This document shows positions 36,646 to 50,898 of a stretch of DNA of 64,000 nt, in pieces. Location: contig AP031357.1 in NCBI GenBank assembly GCA_037833965.1, forward strand, positions 12,420,001-12,484,000, written 5' to 3'. The stretch's first letter is position 1. Each line of letters starts with the position of its first letter. Origin of the DNA: Marchantia polymorpha subsp. ruderalis (Eukaryota > Streptophyta > Marchantiopsida > Marchantiales > Marchantiaceae). The notes below the pieces were generated by a model, which worked only from the letters and a program-made list of their open reading frames with translations, was not told the DNA's origin and did no database searches. Both the position numbers and the translations under genes were made by a program.

Positions 36646-38200
36646 TCACACAAAGCGTGTCTTATCATCTTCACGTGCACACATATCAGACCCATTGATA
36701 GTAATGTTCCATGTCCCCCTCTTGGAGATGACATGAAATACCAAATATTTTGAACACGCGTGATGAAAGTACCATAACGATGTAATGTTGAATTAATATC
36801 CCTGGCAAAGATCATATACACACTCTGGAAACTTCAGCTTGTACCTTCAATTAGACATTCTAGCAACAATATCTGTCCAATATTTCATACTGTTTAAGAA
36901 ATTTCGAACTAAAGTTGAATCTAGCAGGTATTTGTGATGGTACCCTACACGTCAAAAAAGTCAGCGATCGTAACCAGATGGATGATTAATCAAGGCAGAG
37001 GTATCAAGACCTGTGAAAGAACATATATGTAGTACAGTAAGCCCTATACCTGTAATAGCGAAGGAAAGGCATCAACTTTTTATGATCTAATTCGGTGAGT
37101 TTTATGGTGTAGAATGATCTGTACGAGCGGTACAAAGCACAGATTCTGTACTTGATGACAAATAAGCTGGATAAGAATGATCTCCCTGATGAGTTTAAAA
37201 TAAACTCATCAGGGAGCAGGAAGATGAAATCCCCCCTTGATACCCAAATGCTGTCCAGAGATGAAGTAACTAGTAGTGAATCAAGTGAACATATATACTC
37301 TACAACTGCTACGAACACACAAGATTTGAACTTGTAATCGATAGTCTTGCTCGATTCATACGGCTAAAAAAACTCGTTCCAAAATTTCACCCGATATTTG
37401 CACTTAGTCAAGATCCCGTCTGACCAAACTATTCCACTACAGGAAGCATTATCGATCTCTCATCATAAATACAGAGCGCAAACATTTTCCAACTCCCGAC
37501 TGACAGGAGCCCGAGTAGTACATACACCTGAGATTATTACTGGGCCTCCTTGATTTTGTAGTGAGGCAGTTGCCCTGTAATGACAAGAACCCCAAGCCTC
37601 AAAACAAGCCAGATCAAGATTGTAGTGGACCTTCACATCCAACTCGCAAGCACAGAAGTCCGAACGAAAGGTATGGCGACAGCAAGGCGTTCAGCAGTTC
37701 ACTACAAGGGTACGCTCATTGAATTGATGTTTACAATGACATAACATACGACAAGCAGCCCCGCAAATACTTCTTCACACTCACAATTACCTTCCAGAGG
37801 ATGTAGGACCACAATCATACAGCAGCTCAAAATGAAAATCGCTACTTACGATATACTATCAGCTGGTACGTTGACAAATGTTACGGTGAAGAACCGAATT
37901 CGTGTAGGCAGAAGCGATAAGAGAGTATTCACCTCCGACCTGTGGTAAATGCGGGGACCCGAGATAAGAGAGCAGGGCAGACATAATAGTGGACGTCCCG
38001 CAGAGCCGATAATGAACGAATTCTTCGATCATCTTCTCTGTCCGGAATTGCAAATAACGCTCTCGTTGCGGATACTGTAGTGCGACATGGAAACTGGACA
38101 GGAGTTGTCAAGACGCGAAAGAGCTCACAACCAGCAAGTCCCATCATGTCCTCTTCCTGCTGGGACCTCTCTGGCCTCACTCTCAATCTCTCTTAATGCT
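36646..38200 (-). promoter_or_regulatory. Likely 5' leader/promoter of the methyltransferase gene
   Basis: Upstream of coding exon 1 no further exon with methyltransferase wording was found. A GC-richer patch at 37850-38200 reads as a plausible non-coding first exon on the minus strand, with a possible donor GGAG|GTGAAT near 37930. The placement is inference. Confidence 0.4.
37182..37216. repeat. Perfect hairpin, 16-bp arms
   Basis: CTCCCTGATGAGTTTA at 37182-37197 and its exact reverse complement at 37201-37216, with loop AAA. It lies upstream of methyltransferase coding exon 1, inside its probable leader intron. Confidence 0.92.
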
Positions 38201-40589
38201 GTTACCGGCGCCCCCCTCTGTCCTTTTAAAACAATGTCTCGTTTCCTCCAGCAGCTGCTCTTGTTGTTGCTTCCTGCACGGCGAATCTGGATATAGGAGA
38301 TCTGGTACTATTCTGTACAGCCATAGAACAGTTGACTTCTAATTTTGACAAGTTGGATTTGCTGTGGTTTATAAAGTAGTTGATGAATTCAAAGCGTCAA
38401 AGGCATATCTCCTTCTTCCAATAGATGTCAAATCTTGACAGAATGAGTGTTTCGGACCTAATTCGGTCACCCTTATCTACCGTTAGGACGAGTGCCCCTT
38501 AAAGTGAGTTATCTGGATTGGACTTCAGATTGTTAGCTCTCAAGATGTACCTGCTCGGAACCTCAGGCTGAGAGGGACGTCGTCTGACCTTCTCCTGTTC
38601 CAGCAAACAATGACACCATAATGATGAGTTGCATGATTGATCACGTTTGAATTATCCGTTGAGCTTGCTTATAATTACTTGATATCCAGTGGATAAATAG
38701 AAAGAGCAAAATTCTCAACATTCAACAATTTTAACATTTAGCAATAACATAGCAATTTTAACATTCTCAACATAAATATATACAACATTGAGTTGTTCGC
38801 ACTAAACTATAATTTTTTACAATATTTTTATAAACATAAGAGAGGTCTCGCGCGTGTATGGATTAAAAACAAATAACTTTCACATGCACATGTTGATATT
38901 TCATAGATAAGGTTCAATATTGCGTAATAAGTTCATAACAACAAAAAGTCTTGATGAAAGGTAACTTTATTTTTTGTCATCAAAAGTTTTTGTAAACTAT
39001 CTTAAATATTGATAATTTAATAAAATTCACTAATTGAGATAATTTCATCTGAATTCCTGGAAAAAGCCACTTCTGATGCAAGAAGCGAAGCTCTACTTTC
39101 CAAGGAAAATAGCACAATATTTCTTAAAAAATTTCACAATACATAAATTTGATCAACTCATTATCTAGATTAAGTGAATTATTACTCTTGATAAGTTCAA
39201 CCTTTTAATCAAAAATTGTATTTACATTAAAGTGATATTTAACTTTGATGTGTTTTTTTTTTAACTAAATTTGCAACAAGATGTAATTTTTATCACAATA
39301 AAAATTATTAACCTTTTATTTCAATATAATCTTGAGATAAGTCTTTTTAATCAAATAGTTATTTTTGCTACTTCCATTTCTCCACATTTTAACCTTTTGT
39401 TTTGATTCAGCTACATTCGTATGTACCTCAATCAACAAAATTTCCATCATCAATTGCATTTTTACAACTTAACCTAGCATAATTTGACATTGTGTTATAA
39501 ATCATCATATAAAATACTTAAATATTCATTTTACAATTTTTCAATGCATGTGTTGTTGTATTGTTCAAAGCTAAAGCAATATTCGATCTTGTGAAGATAA
39601 TTAAATGTTAGTAATAGTATATTTTATAAAAAATAATGAAATGATAGTTAGAATTTAGATTTTGCAAAATCTTAACTTTCACTAGAAAGACGTTCAGTAG
39701 TGTAGACTCTTAATTATTATATTAGTATGAACTCTTAGACATATTTCGTACTTTTGCATAGACACGAGCATACATCTAGATGTATGCTCGTGTCGACGTT
39801 TTAATTTGTCTGCATTTTTTAATATGTGCATGTTTTTACACTAGAAAAAACTCAACAAATGAGAGCAAAGCATAGTGAACGTCAAAACAAATATCTATGC
39901 TTTGCCGTTGTTGCTATCCACTCTACCTCTCTCTAACTTTGAGTTTGTAGCACAAGCTCTTTGCTATAGATTCTACATATGAAATCTTTGATTCATTTAA
40001 TGATCTGGACATATCCTAAATACGATAATTTTTTTTTGGACATAATAGCAAATCTACTTGCTGACTCATTATATTTATCTTGCGAAAAACAAAGTCATCT
40101 ACTATATACATCCATATCTGTTGATTTTTTGAAGGTTATCAAAATAGATTTAGTAAAACTACATCAATTGACGGTATTGATAATTACTTTTAACATCTTG
40201 TAGAGATATTAAAGCAACCTTTCATTGATATGATCGTATGTTTTTCATCCCAAGCACTGCAATCATAACAAATAATAATTGAAACCATGATTTTTGATGC
40301 TACATATAATACTAATAGATTGATATTGATAGTAGTTTTTATGCATAGAACTAAAAACAGTTAAAACTAAGGGTTATAATACCCCAAAAAAAGTTATCAA
40401 AAAAGACAAAAAGTGACGATAAAAATTTGAATGTTGATAACATTAGACTTTAAAACTTGTAGATATGGTGTGACAAGACAAGCAAAGCAAACATGATTGA
40501 ATATCTTGAGAGTTGAATGAAAGAAACTCAATCTTCTGCACAAACAAGCGCAACAAAATGATGCATTGCGTCAAGAAGCAAAGAACAAG
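38201..40589. other. AT-rich, gene-free stretch
   Basis: The sequence becomes strongly AT-rich after about 38.6 kb. No gene recognised. It contains the 34-bp palindrome listed separately. Confidence 0.4.
39761..39794. repeat. 34-bp perfect palindrome
   Basis: GACACGAGCATACATCT joined directly to its exact reverse complement, no loop, centred on CTAG between 39777 and 39778. Confidence 0.95.
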
Positions 40590-40855
40590 TTTTTTTTATT
40601 TCCAAGGAAGATTGTAAGATTTTTATTAGCAATTGAGTTTGATTATGCTTATTTTATTTTATTTGCATACTTGAAGATTCAATATTTAGAGTGTTCCACA
40701 AAAATATCATGCAAAGCACAAAATTTTCATTTTCAAGCAAGATCGTAAGATTTCAATCAGCAATTGAGTTCGGCTAAGCTTGTTTTAATTTATTTTATTT
40801 GCATATTGGATAATACAATATATAGATAATTCAACAAAAATCTCGCATAATAATG
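40590..40855. repeat. Diverged tandem duplication, about 131-bp spacing
   Basis: Two related stretches, recognisable by GATTGTAAGATTTTTATTAG / GATCGTAAGATTTCAATCAG, then AGCAATTGAGTT and TTTATTTTATTTGCATA in each. Older than the 149-bp duplication at 13 kb. Confidence 0.75.
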
Positions 40856-43800
40856 TGTTTGCCAATGTCATGTACAAAACAAAAAATTTGATGACGGTGC
40901 TAAGGTATCGCCAACATTTTCCAGCTATAAAGATGCTGATAATTTTCCAACTTTAAAGTTGGTATCAACTTTTTTCAACTTTGATGACAATGTCAGCTTT
41001 TCAACTTTGAAATTCATACTTACGTTATAGCAATATATATATATTTATATATCTATTTATTTATTTATTTAACCTCCAAATACTGATTCTTATCTACTCT
41101 TTCAATATTGCCATTTGCAATAGTTTGACGAGAGTTTATTATGTGTATTGTTTCCAAAAGTTTAGTTTTTTACTTCTAGTGCTTGTCCCAATAATACTTG
41201 ATGCAGAAATTTGCTACTTAATCTACTTCCTAACCCTCAAGCGTATTGAATTTAAGATAGATGGATGAAATTTAAGATGAGTGATGCTTCTAATATCTAG
41301 AATGATTGTTCCGAAAAATACACAACACAAAGATTTGCTATATCATTTATTTGTGAAAAGTGTATCAAAATCAAGATGTATGACGCTTCTAGTATTCAGA
41401 CGTAATGTGTGATTATCATGTTTGTTAATCAAGTTTGACATGACTTCCATCTCCCAAAAAAGAGATAGTCAAAAGATAAAACATAAGTTCTAGTCATTTG
41501 ATACTACTTATTGTAATTGCGTTATCTTGATTTTGATCACAATTGAAAAAATATTTTTCACTTCTGGCATATCTTGATCAATTCTTGGAAAAAATTAGCA
41601 AGCCTATTGGAAAAAGTATCCAATACTTTATAACAGTAACAAAATTTCAAATAGTACAACAACTATTGCATCCAACTTCAACATACATTGCAAATTTCAA
41701 CAACCTGTATGTGAACTTAATTGAAAAAATATAGTTTGTACGACCATGTTTGTTTTTGTGAGGTATTTGAGATAATGTCAAAATCATGTTGTGGAACTTG
41801 CTCAAGTCAACGTATCTCTCAAACACTGTTTTTCAAGCAATCAATTGTGACAATAGATTTTGAGCAGTGATTGCTTTTTAAACCATATTGAATTTATCAT
41901 CTAGCTGCAATCCGCCAAACATCTTTAACCACTTCCACCCCAATTCAAACAAATGGACACTTCAAAATTTACAAAATTAACCAAAAGAGAAAGAGTAGTG
42001 TCGAAGGCAAAAAAAAATCTAACAAAAACCAAAATTTTAACATCTCAATTAGAGATAAAATTTGATTTTTGAGTTGTAATTTGAAGACTTGCTGATCAAG
42101 TAACAAAGTTGACTATTTTTTTTTAGTAAACATGTTAATAAATTAGAATAGCGATTGAACTTCCATCGATTATAAAAAGTTATTAAGTGTTTCATGTTGT
42201 CATGCTTGAACTGTATAAAAAATTGACGGTTGAAAAACAATTACCAACATATTCATCATCAATCAAAATAGTAAAAGAAAAATCATTTGAGGTTTTTAAA
42301 ATCATCAACTTTTTCATCAATTGCAAAGGATTTTAATTATTTTAACATTGAAAATACAATCAAGTAAGCTAGCAAACTCAGAAAATTGCATTATCTTGCT
42401 AACGCCTTCAAAATAATCAAAAAATCTCATCGTGAATATCCAAAGATATCGAGTTTCAAAAATATTAGAATCCAACACGTTTGGATCAACACAAGCATCA
42501 AATCACTCTGTAATCAGTTGACTATCACATAGACATTTTATAATAAATTTTTAGCTTTTATTTTTTATAAATTAATAGAGTTTGTTCTAGAATTTATTCA
42601 TTGAAGTTAGATGGTGGCACGGACATGACATACAGTAGGGAGACGGTTTAAAGATGGTGGCAAATTTTTCAAAGTTCAAACGCGGTGCTACCTCTGAAAT
42701 TTTTAATAGTAGTATATATAGAAAGTTTTGTCAATTCATGTCAACATTGCTTGTATTTACTCTTCCATTGTCATTTCTACTAGTATTTTTTCAAATGTAA
42801 CTACTTTCAATTTTGAAGCTTGAAGTGTTACTTTGAATCTTATATGAGATTTTGTCCAAAATTCTTTGTCCGTATTTTTGTTTTTTGGACTTTTTTTGGA
42901 TTAAAATTAAATATCTAAACTTTTAAATTGACTTTTTGAAAGTTTAGAGATGATCAAGGAAAAGACTAATGTATGTGATTATGTTTTGATTTTTAACTTT
43001 TAAAGTGTATAAAGACATTGTATGGAGGCTTCAAAATGGAAGCTTATGGTTGGTAGATGTGGGGTTCAAGATGAGATTTATGTTGCCATAATTGCAGGTG
43101 AGTAGAGGGTATGTCCTACCATAGAAGCTGTCACAGTCGCTTTACCCAGGCCTTTTTAAAAGTGGCATTTTAGGAATAAATGCCACCTTTGCCACAATTA
43201 AAACTCCACTGATGCCACAATTAAGGATGACTGCAATTTTGACTTTCTAGCGTAAGACCTTAAAACTTCACACGCACTACGTAAAATTTACAAACTTTTA
43301 GGAAATCTAGCCCTATGTGTCAACATTCAAACTGTGGAACATTTTACTATCACGCGTTTCAACGTTCGATGCTAATAGCTTTCAACTTTTGATGAAAACA
43401 AGAATAACAAATCTGTCACTTTCAAATTGCAACTTCCAACCAGGAAAAATTGCAACGTTAATGCTGTTGCCAACTGCTCAATGTCAAATTGTTTTACTTT
43501 CTCAATCATTTCGGATCATGTTTGGAGCAATTAATTTTTTTTCGGTTTTACCATGATTGCTTCTTTAGACATTGATTGCCTGATCTTTAGACTTTATGTT
43601 AATATTAACTCCTGCTAGAAACTACTACAATATTTGACAACAAATTAGACTATCATTAACAATATGTTTTCTCTACTTGTCAAACCAGCTACTGCAAGTG
43701 ACTACTGCTTGATTTGACAATATATTATACTATCATTTGATGCGATGTTTTACCTACGTGTTGAATCAACTACTACTAGTAACTATTACCAGATTCAGCG

Positions 43801-46800
43801 ATAAATTACACTGTCACGGATGATAATTACATGTGATTTGCTTACTCCTTGCACTCAAATACAGTGATTTCACAATGATGATTCAAAAACGTTGTCAACA
43901 TAGATACTATTGAACACTAACTTAACAACAGTTTATTATTGCCAGATTTAAAACCTTTCTTTTAAGCTTTTTTCTTCACTATTGTGTATTGTCAGGTTAG
44001 CATCGTTTCCTATTTGAGTAGTTGTATATACATCTTTGTAGATGCTTCAAGTTCAATGTTGATGATGCAATTTTTGAGTTTTTGTACCTTTGAATTTATA
44101 ATATGTATGAACATGTTTGCTAAATTTTTAAGAAGTGGATGGCAGACTAAGAGAGCGATCGCGACGTGTGCGGAATTTCCAACCGTTGAATGTCACGTGA
44201 AACGCCATTTGATATAGCACATAAGATTCAATACGGTCTAAAGATTGCAAAATATTTTGCATGCAACAAGAAGGTGGAAACACATCAATGTCAATATTGA
44301 GTGTTCAACGGAAGGAAGAGTTCGGAAGGTGCTAGCATGAAACAAAAACACATTGAAAATATTCAACTATTTCACTTCCCGTTTCGATCCGAGCTATACA
44401 CAAAACATCTTGAGACGCAACATGAAAATGACAGTGCAACATATCAACATTTGTCTTCTGAGGAGATAAGAAATATTTTGATGGGAAACTAAACTGCAAA
44501 AATCATTCATACATGAATCACAAATAGAAGGTTATCACTTTGAAAATCTTCAATTTGAAAATTGTCGATGATGTTGTTGGCAATTTGTTCTTCAAGCTAG
44601 AGTTGGATGATGACGATGATGAAGTGGAACTGATTTCAAAGCTGAATGATTTGAAGATGTTCAAATTGGAAGTCGACAAAGAATTAGGTAAATATATCAT
44701 CATTATCAAAATTCCATTATGATTTTGGTTATCTATTGATCATACAAAAGCGGGTTTGTCGTTTAGGCAAACTGGTCGGGATAACTGACCATATGATTGG
44801 CAATTTGGTCAGATCTATGCTTGGGGTTTCATTACAATTAATTTTTCCAGTGTTGTGCAAATCGTATATATTGACGATTTTGTTGACCGCTGACTGTTTG
44901 ACCCATCAAATAGTGTCTTTGTTGAATCTGCAAATTCAAATTGTGTTGACGTTGAGTTGATGAACCGATTGTGACAGAATTTGAAGTAACGCATGATCAT
45001 ATGATGAAATCGTTTTATATCAGTATTTTAGTAAGTGATGAGCCATAACTCGACTCTACATCCGAAAAAGTGGAGTGAGTTGAAAGAAGGTCATAGTTCC
45101 TTCTCGGCGGAAACTCAATTGTAAAAGTGCATAGTTTAGGTACATATATTGTCATAGCATGTATCATTGCTTTTGAATTTCTGACATCTAGAAGCAGCTT
45201 CTGAAAAAGTAATGCTTCTCTTATTTTGGTCATGTAGAATATTCAAGGTAAAAGCGCTGTGCACATTCGTTTGACATGTTTGGCCTTGTCTTTGTATTTA
45301 AAGCCAAGTTGTCACATTCTCTTTAGTGTGTAGCGAGTAACTTGTAAAAAGGTTGACTTCAGTTTCTGATCTTAGATTCTAACACTCCAATGCTAAAATA
45401 GTTTGGTAATGAAATTTTATTTCTCTCTAGTGCTAGGATTAAGACAGATGATGTCACTCAAGTTTTAAGTAGACATACAATTCACGTATTATGGATTTTG
45501 GAAGTTGTTTGTATTCAATTCGAGTCTTTTACTTTCATAGTTAGAATCACAAACCTCAAAGTCATGTTTTCTCACGTACAAGCTCTATGTGCTTTGAATA
45601 TCGTCACTTTAAATAATCATGATGCTTGTTCATGAATTGTTCTAAATTTTTGTTAGATATTGATAGCTATAGGTGTTCACTGAATGTAACATGAGAGGTG
45701 ACGGAACCTAAATTAGCCATAACGGAAAAACAATCATGATTGAAGTTGTTGTGAAATGAGCTCAATCTCCTATGGTTTGAACACTATCACAACAACTTTT
45801 CACTACAAATGCCATAGTTGCCACTTTTAAAAAATGTTGACTACCACAATTAACTAAAAAGTGGCAAAAGTGAGAAATGCCACTTTTAAGTAGTATTGCT
45901 TCATCTACTCTCGTACTTGTGCCGTGACAACTAAGGACGCTTGTGAACATATGAAGTTGTTTCAATCTGCACTTTTGGGACCCTTGTATCATCGTATTCA
46001 TGGTTTTCAAATTTCTCCGAGCCGTATTTATGCATTTTGCAAGAAAATTCAAAAAATTTCACTCACAACTTACATTTTTATTGATTAGAGAAGCAGACTT
46101 CACTCCACACTTGAGTTCTCATTCTAAATTTCCAATCTATGAAGGATCTACACAAAGAAAATTGTCAACAATCAGACTTCAATTTAGGGCATCACACACA
46201 AAATTACCACTCAACACTGCATTGGAATTGTTCTTGTCTTTACACCTAAGAGTTGTGAGATTTCTAAAGATTTGTCCAATAAGTTTTTTATGTCTAAAGA
46301 TCTACAATGTTGTGAATAGTAAGCTCGTAGAGACAATTACTACAATTAGACGATTCCTTTTACTTAGTATACATTGAATCCGAAAGCTCGGTGGACAAGA
46401 AAATTGAAAAAATTGATTCCCAATGCTCAATGAACAAGAAAATTTAAAAAATGTTTTTGAACAAAATGGTTGAAAAATTGTTGGCTGCATGCGCTTTACG
46501 TGTTTTGAGGGTTTGTGTTTACTTACACAAATTATTAAATGTGAGTAGGTTCAGGGTTGAAAAACTAAGCATCATTAGAGCTATGCTTTCACAAGGGACA
46601 AAAAATGCAAGAAAATTGACAATAAATTTATCAATTTTAGTATAGATTTTTAGATCAACTTTATTTTGAATTTGATCGAACAAGCGGTGACCGTAAGTAG
46701 ATGCGTGAGTGACCACATCCAAATGCGGAGATGAGCAAGCAGTCGCGCGCATGTCAACATCAAAGCTAACTCACTGAAAGCTATTTTTGACGCTAAAGTC

Positions 46801-47049
46801 TCAACTTAAAAAATTGAATGTTCTTTTAGTCATCACTAGATTGTATTATAAAAATGTGGACAATAATCCATGATTAACTCAACTAGATTTAATCTTAATT
46901 CAAAACTAACTACTCACAAAACTTGTGTGAGCTCCGATGTAAGGCAAAACATATGATAACTTGCATTGCAATTATGACATAACATCTAATCAGCGTCATC
47001 TATCCTCTGACATACTCAACAAGAATGATCAAGTGGAAATATCGACGTG
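40856..47049. other. AT-rich, repeat-like stretch without genes
   Basis: AT-rich, with no recognisable protein motif. Two related pieces with GCCAC(T/C)TTT and CCACAATTAA wording occur at 43150-43230 and 45815-45895, suggesting a shared dispersed repeat. A TTTA run lies near 41050-41070. Open frames such as 44540-44722 (Asp-rich) and 46000-46377 lack support. Part of the right end may be the 3' LTR of the adjacent gypsy element, but no LTR pair could be matched. Confidence 0.35.
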
Positions 47050-47746
47050 GAGGTAACAATGATTTGATCCAAGTTAGGCAAGTGATACTTAATGGTGCGT
47101 CTGTTTGCTCCTTGCAACTCTAGCACACATGAAGACCTGATTGCCTTTATACAAAGAATGCTGCAAACGGTAAAAGTATCAAGGGTATTGTTTGGCTGCC
47201 TTTGGAGTTAAACAAAATCACCAACTTCAAATTGCCGCACCTTTGGCTTGTAGCTATCACCTCTTGTGTAAACATACCTCAATGTGTCTTGATGCTGTGC
47301 AATCTGCAAGTTTTTCATAGCGACTGGCATAGCACTCTTAAATAGAGCAACCTTCTCTGGCTAACTCTAGCCCATGTAGACTTATGATCCAAGTTCACAA
47401 CTTGGTACATTTGTGAAGCAATGGCGGAAGAAGGTAGTGGATGTCTTTCAGACATAAAGAAATAAGGAGTGAATTGTGAGAGGAATGCATGCTTGGACAT
47501 TCAATACCACATTGCAAAGTAGAGTATAGCTAAATTCCAATATTTCTTATTTTTAGTGAGACAAAACTTTTGCAGTCCTTCTTGCAAGTTTGCACCATCC
47601 TCTAGGCAAATCTATCACCTTGTGGATGATTCCTTGAAGTGTGTTGATGGTCAATTAAGGCATGATCAAGTAGATTTTTAGATTCACCTCTGAATTCAGA
47701 TCTCTTATTAGTCAAACATTTTGCACATGCTTTGAGTACACCATTC

Positions 47747-47876
47747 AGATCAGATCAGCTTTTTCATCTAGTGGAGTAACCACTCTATCACCTTGAGTCA
47801 AGTACCAAACTAGATCAGATCAGCATTTTCATCTAGTGGAGTAACCACTCTATCACCTTGAGTCAAGTACCAAACT
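47747..47876. repeat. 65-bp tandem duplication in the gypsy relic
   Basis: 47747-47811 is repeated as 47812-47876, each copy starting AGATCAGATCAGC and including TCTAGTGGAGTAACCACTC. I saw one base difference. Confidence 0.9.
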
Positions 47877-50856
47877 AGATGACGCTACTTCCATGCATAG
47901 CGCTTGGATTGTTGCTGGATATAATCCCTCTGATTTGAAGTAACTTGAGAAGGGTATTTTTCAGGCTGTAGCAAAACTAAGTAGCTATAGGCATTAGACC
48001 TTGCTGCTAAAGAAAGTTGATCAAAGTCTTGTCTTGCATTTGAGGTATACTATGAAGTGATCAATGAACTTCTATAGATAGTATCAGCGTCATGATGAGT
48101 TACACTAGGTATGCAAATCACCTTAAATTTGTATTCTTGCAAAATGATGTTCTACATGCTAGCTTGCCGGTGAGCTTGACGTTGTTCATCAGCCTCTTGG
48201 GTGATTGATGGTTGATGTACAAGGTAAACTTGGTGCCATAGAGGAAGGGCCTAAGTGTATAACAGCCCATAACACTGCAAGACACTCACCTTCGTAGGAG
48301 GAGTAGTTGCTTTCGATCTTGTTATTGCTTCTAGATACATAAGCAATGATATACTCCTTGACCTCCTCATCATGCTAGCCAAGTGTGGCGCCAATGTCCA
48401 AGGCACTCAAGTCGGTGTGTAGGATGAAGACTTTGCTAAAATCATGTGTTCTTCGTACTTGGTTCTCTGCGAGCTTTTGCATGAACAAGTTGAAAGCTTT
48501 CTAGACATTTGCACATCATGTTCAAGTAACATTCTTCTTCAACAACACATACAGAGGATGTGCAATGATTCTAAAATCTTGCACATAGATACAGTAGTAG
48601 TTACGCAGATCAATGAAACTCCTCAAAGTGTGCAGATGAGTAGAATTATACATTTCCAAGATGATCATCACCTTGGTCCAATAAGCCATTATATCATCGA
48701 GTAGATTATGATGAGATAGGTAAGCCATTGATGTAACAACAAATTCACATTTCTTGGGATGTATTTTTAGATCAACTTGCATGAGGCACTTGAACTACTC
48801 TTCCAAATGAGCTAAGTGTTGTTCAAATCCCTTGTTGTGAACTTAAACATCATCAATGTAGCATTTCAAGAAATTTGCACCTTCTAACACATGATCCATG
48901 ACTCTTTGAAAGAAAATAGATGTATTCTTCAATACAAAGGACATCACAATTCATTCCCACAGCCAATTCCTTCCATGAAATTCTATCTTCTTGCGATCTC
49001 GAATAATAAGTACAATCAGTTTAAAACCTTGCCTCACATCCACAATAGTAAAGATATATGAGTCTCCAATGCTATCAAAAAGCTCCTTAGGAATAGACAT
49101 ATGGTACCTATCATGAGGAATAGCGGCGTCTAGAGATCTATAACATTCACACATCCACTTCTCTGTTCACAAACTGTTGTTATCTTTCTTTTTGACATGA
49201 CTGGAGCGGCTAGAAAATCAGAGTTAGAGGGATGGATGAACCCTACGTCGTGAAGCTCCTTGCACTCCTCATCCACTAGCAACCATTTGTGTTTACTCAT
49301 GTGATGTCTTCTCTTGTAAATTGATTTTTCATCAATCATGAATTGCATTAACTTGCATGTATCTAGGTACTTCATGGAGAAAGCAAACACATCATCGTAC
49401 TAAAGTAGTAATTTTAGAACATAATCCATTTGTATCTTGCTCAACAGATCTTTCTGTGATGAAAGTCTAGTTAGTTACACATGAAATTGAGTTAGAATTT
49501 ATGCTTGATGATCATGATGTGCTGATTTCTACGATGCCCCAATTGTTGGCTTCCGATGATCTCATAGATCATCCATGTTGCTCGTTGTAGTTGCTGATGT
49601 GTCTGCATGAATTGATGTCAAATGAGTCTTGCTTTGGTCAATCTGTGACAACTTAAGCGTGAATTCATCTGGATCAAAATCAACTTTTGTTTAATTGCAT
49701 GACATCTCATCCCCCAATAGTTAGCGTGAAGTGCAAAGTGTTGAATATTGGTAGATGGAACATCTTAGGAGTGTATTCCTCCACCTTGATGGTTGTTGTG
49801 TTATAATCAACAATAGCTAGCCCTGTTGTGATAACTAGTCTTTGATTTGGAGGTAACTTAGGTTATATGTGAGCTATCCTATGAAGAGATTGGCTGTCCA
49901 CAACCTTGTTACTCAGCAACATCCTTATAATTGATTGATGCTTCTTTCCCATCTTAGATATAGTTGTGGATGCAACGTATATATCATCATCTAACAATTG
50001 TATTACATCCTTGGCACTCAACTGTTGGTTGCAAAAACTGAACAATGTTGCTGCAAAAAGCTTGTGTTTCACGCCAGAAAGAATTGCTAGACGTGGTGCA
50101 ATCAAATCACAAACTTGTTGTGCAAATGTTGTACACACAGTAGATCTAGCTGGATTTGCTGAGGCATAAGCACATTATGGTGAAGTAGACGTTGTGCTCT
50201 CTACTCTTGCCAAAAAGGTGTGTTCTTGGACTGGAGTGAGAGGCCTAAATGATTGAGAATTGGTAGCAGGAGCTCCACTGGACTTAGTCACAGATCTTGT
50301 ACTAGAGGCTTAACCATTGATTTATACCACATTTCTAGTCATGGCAGCTCATGAAGCAGCGTTGGCTCTGTGGAGAGCAAATAAGACGGTCAAAAGGAAG
50401 ACAAAAATTTTGCAACAAGACTAGGTGGTGTGGTAGCTACCTTCAAGCATTCTCTCCATGCCATCACGTGGCAAGCCATAAAAAGTACGAGGAAGCTGAT
50501 ACATTGTAAAATATACCATAGTGATTTGTACATGCTACGTTGTTTGTGCCTCCTTGCTTGTCAATGAAGCAAGTTGGGCACTTCAATCTCAATTTGCATT
50601 GTTTGGAACTGCAATGTTTGCGCCTGAAAGGCCTACTTCTTGCCTACTGGTTTCTCTTTCTTTCTCCCTTGCTTGCTGGAATCAACCTTTTGTGCAAAAG
50701 ATGGAGATTTGGTAGTAGGTGGAGATTGCTTTCTTTTAGATGATACACCACTAGCATTTGATGTTGCCTCCGTTTTGGGAACTTGGCAAAATAAACCACA
50801 TCCAAGTGGTCATGCTTGCCACAAAAATCTCAAAGTAATTCCTCTTTCAGTAGATT

Positions 50857-50898
50857 GCACTCATGAGCTTTGTGGTCAGAATTACTGCAATAGTTGCA
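50857..50898 (-). other. Gag CCHC zinc knuckle of the gypsy relic
   Basis: CNYCSNSDHKAHEC fits CX2CX4HX4C exactly, the nucleic-acid-binding motif of retrotransposon Gag. Confidence 0.85.
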
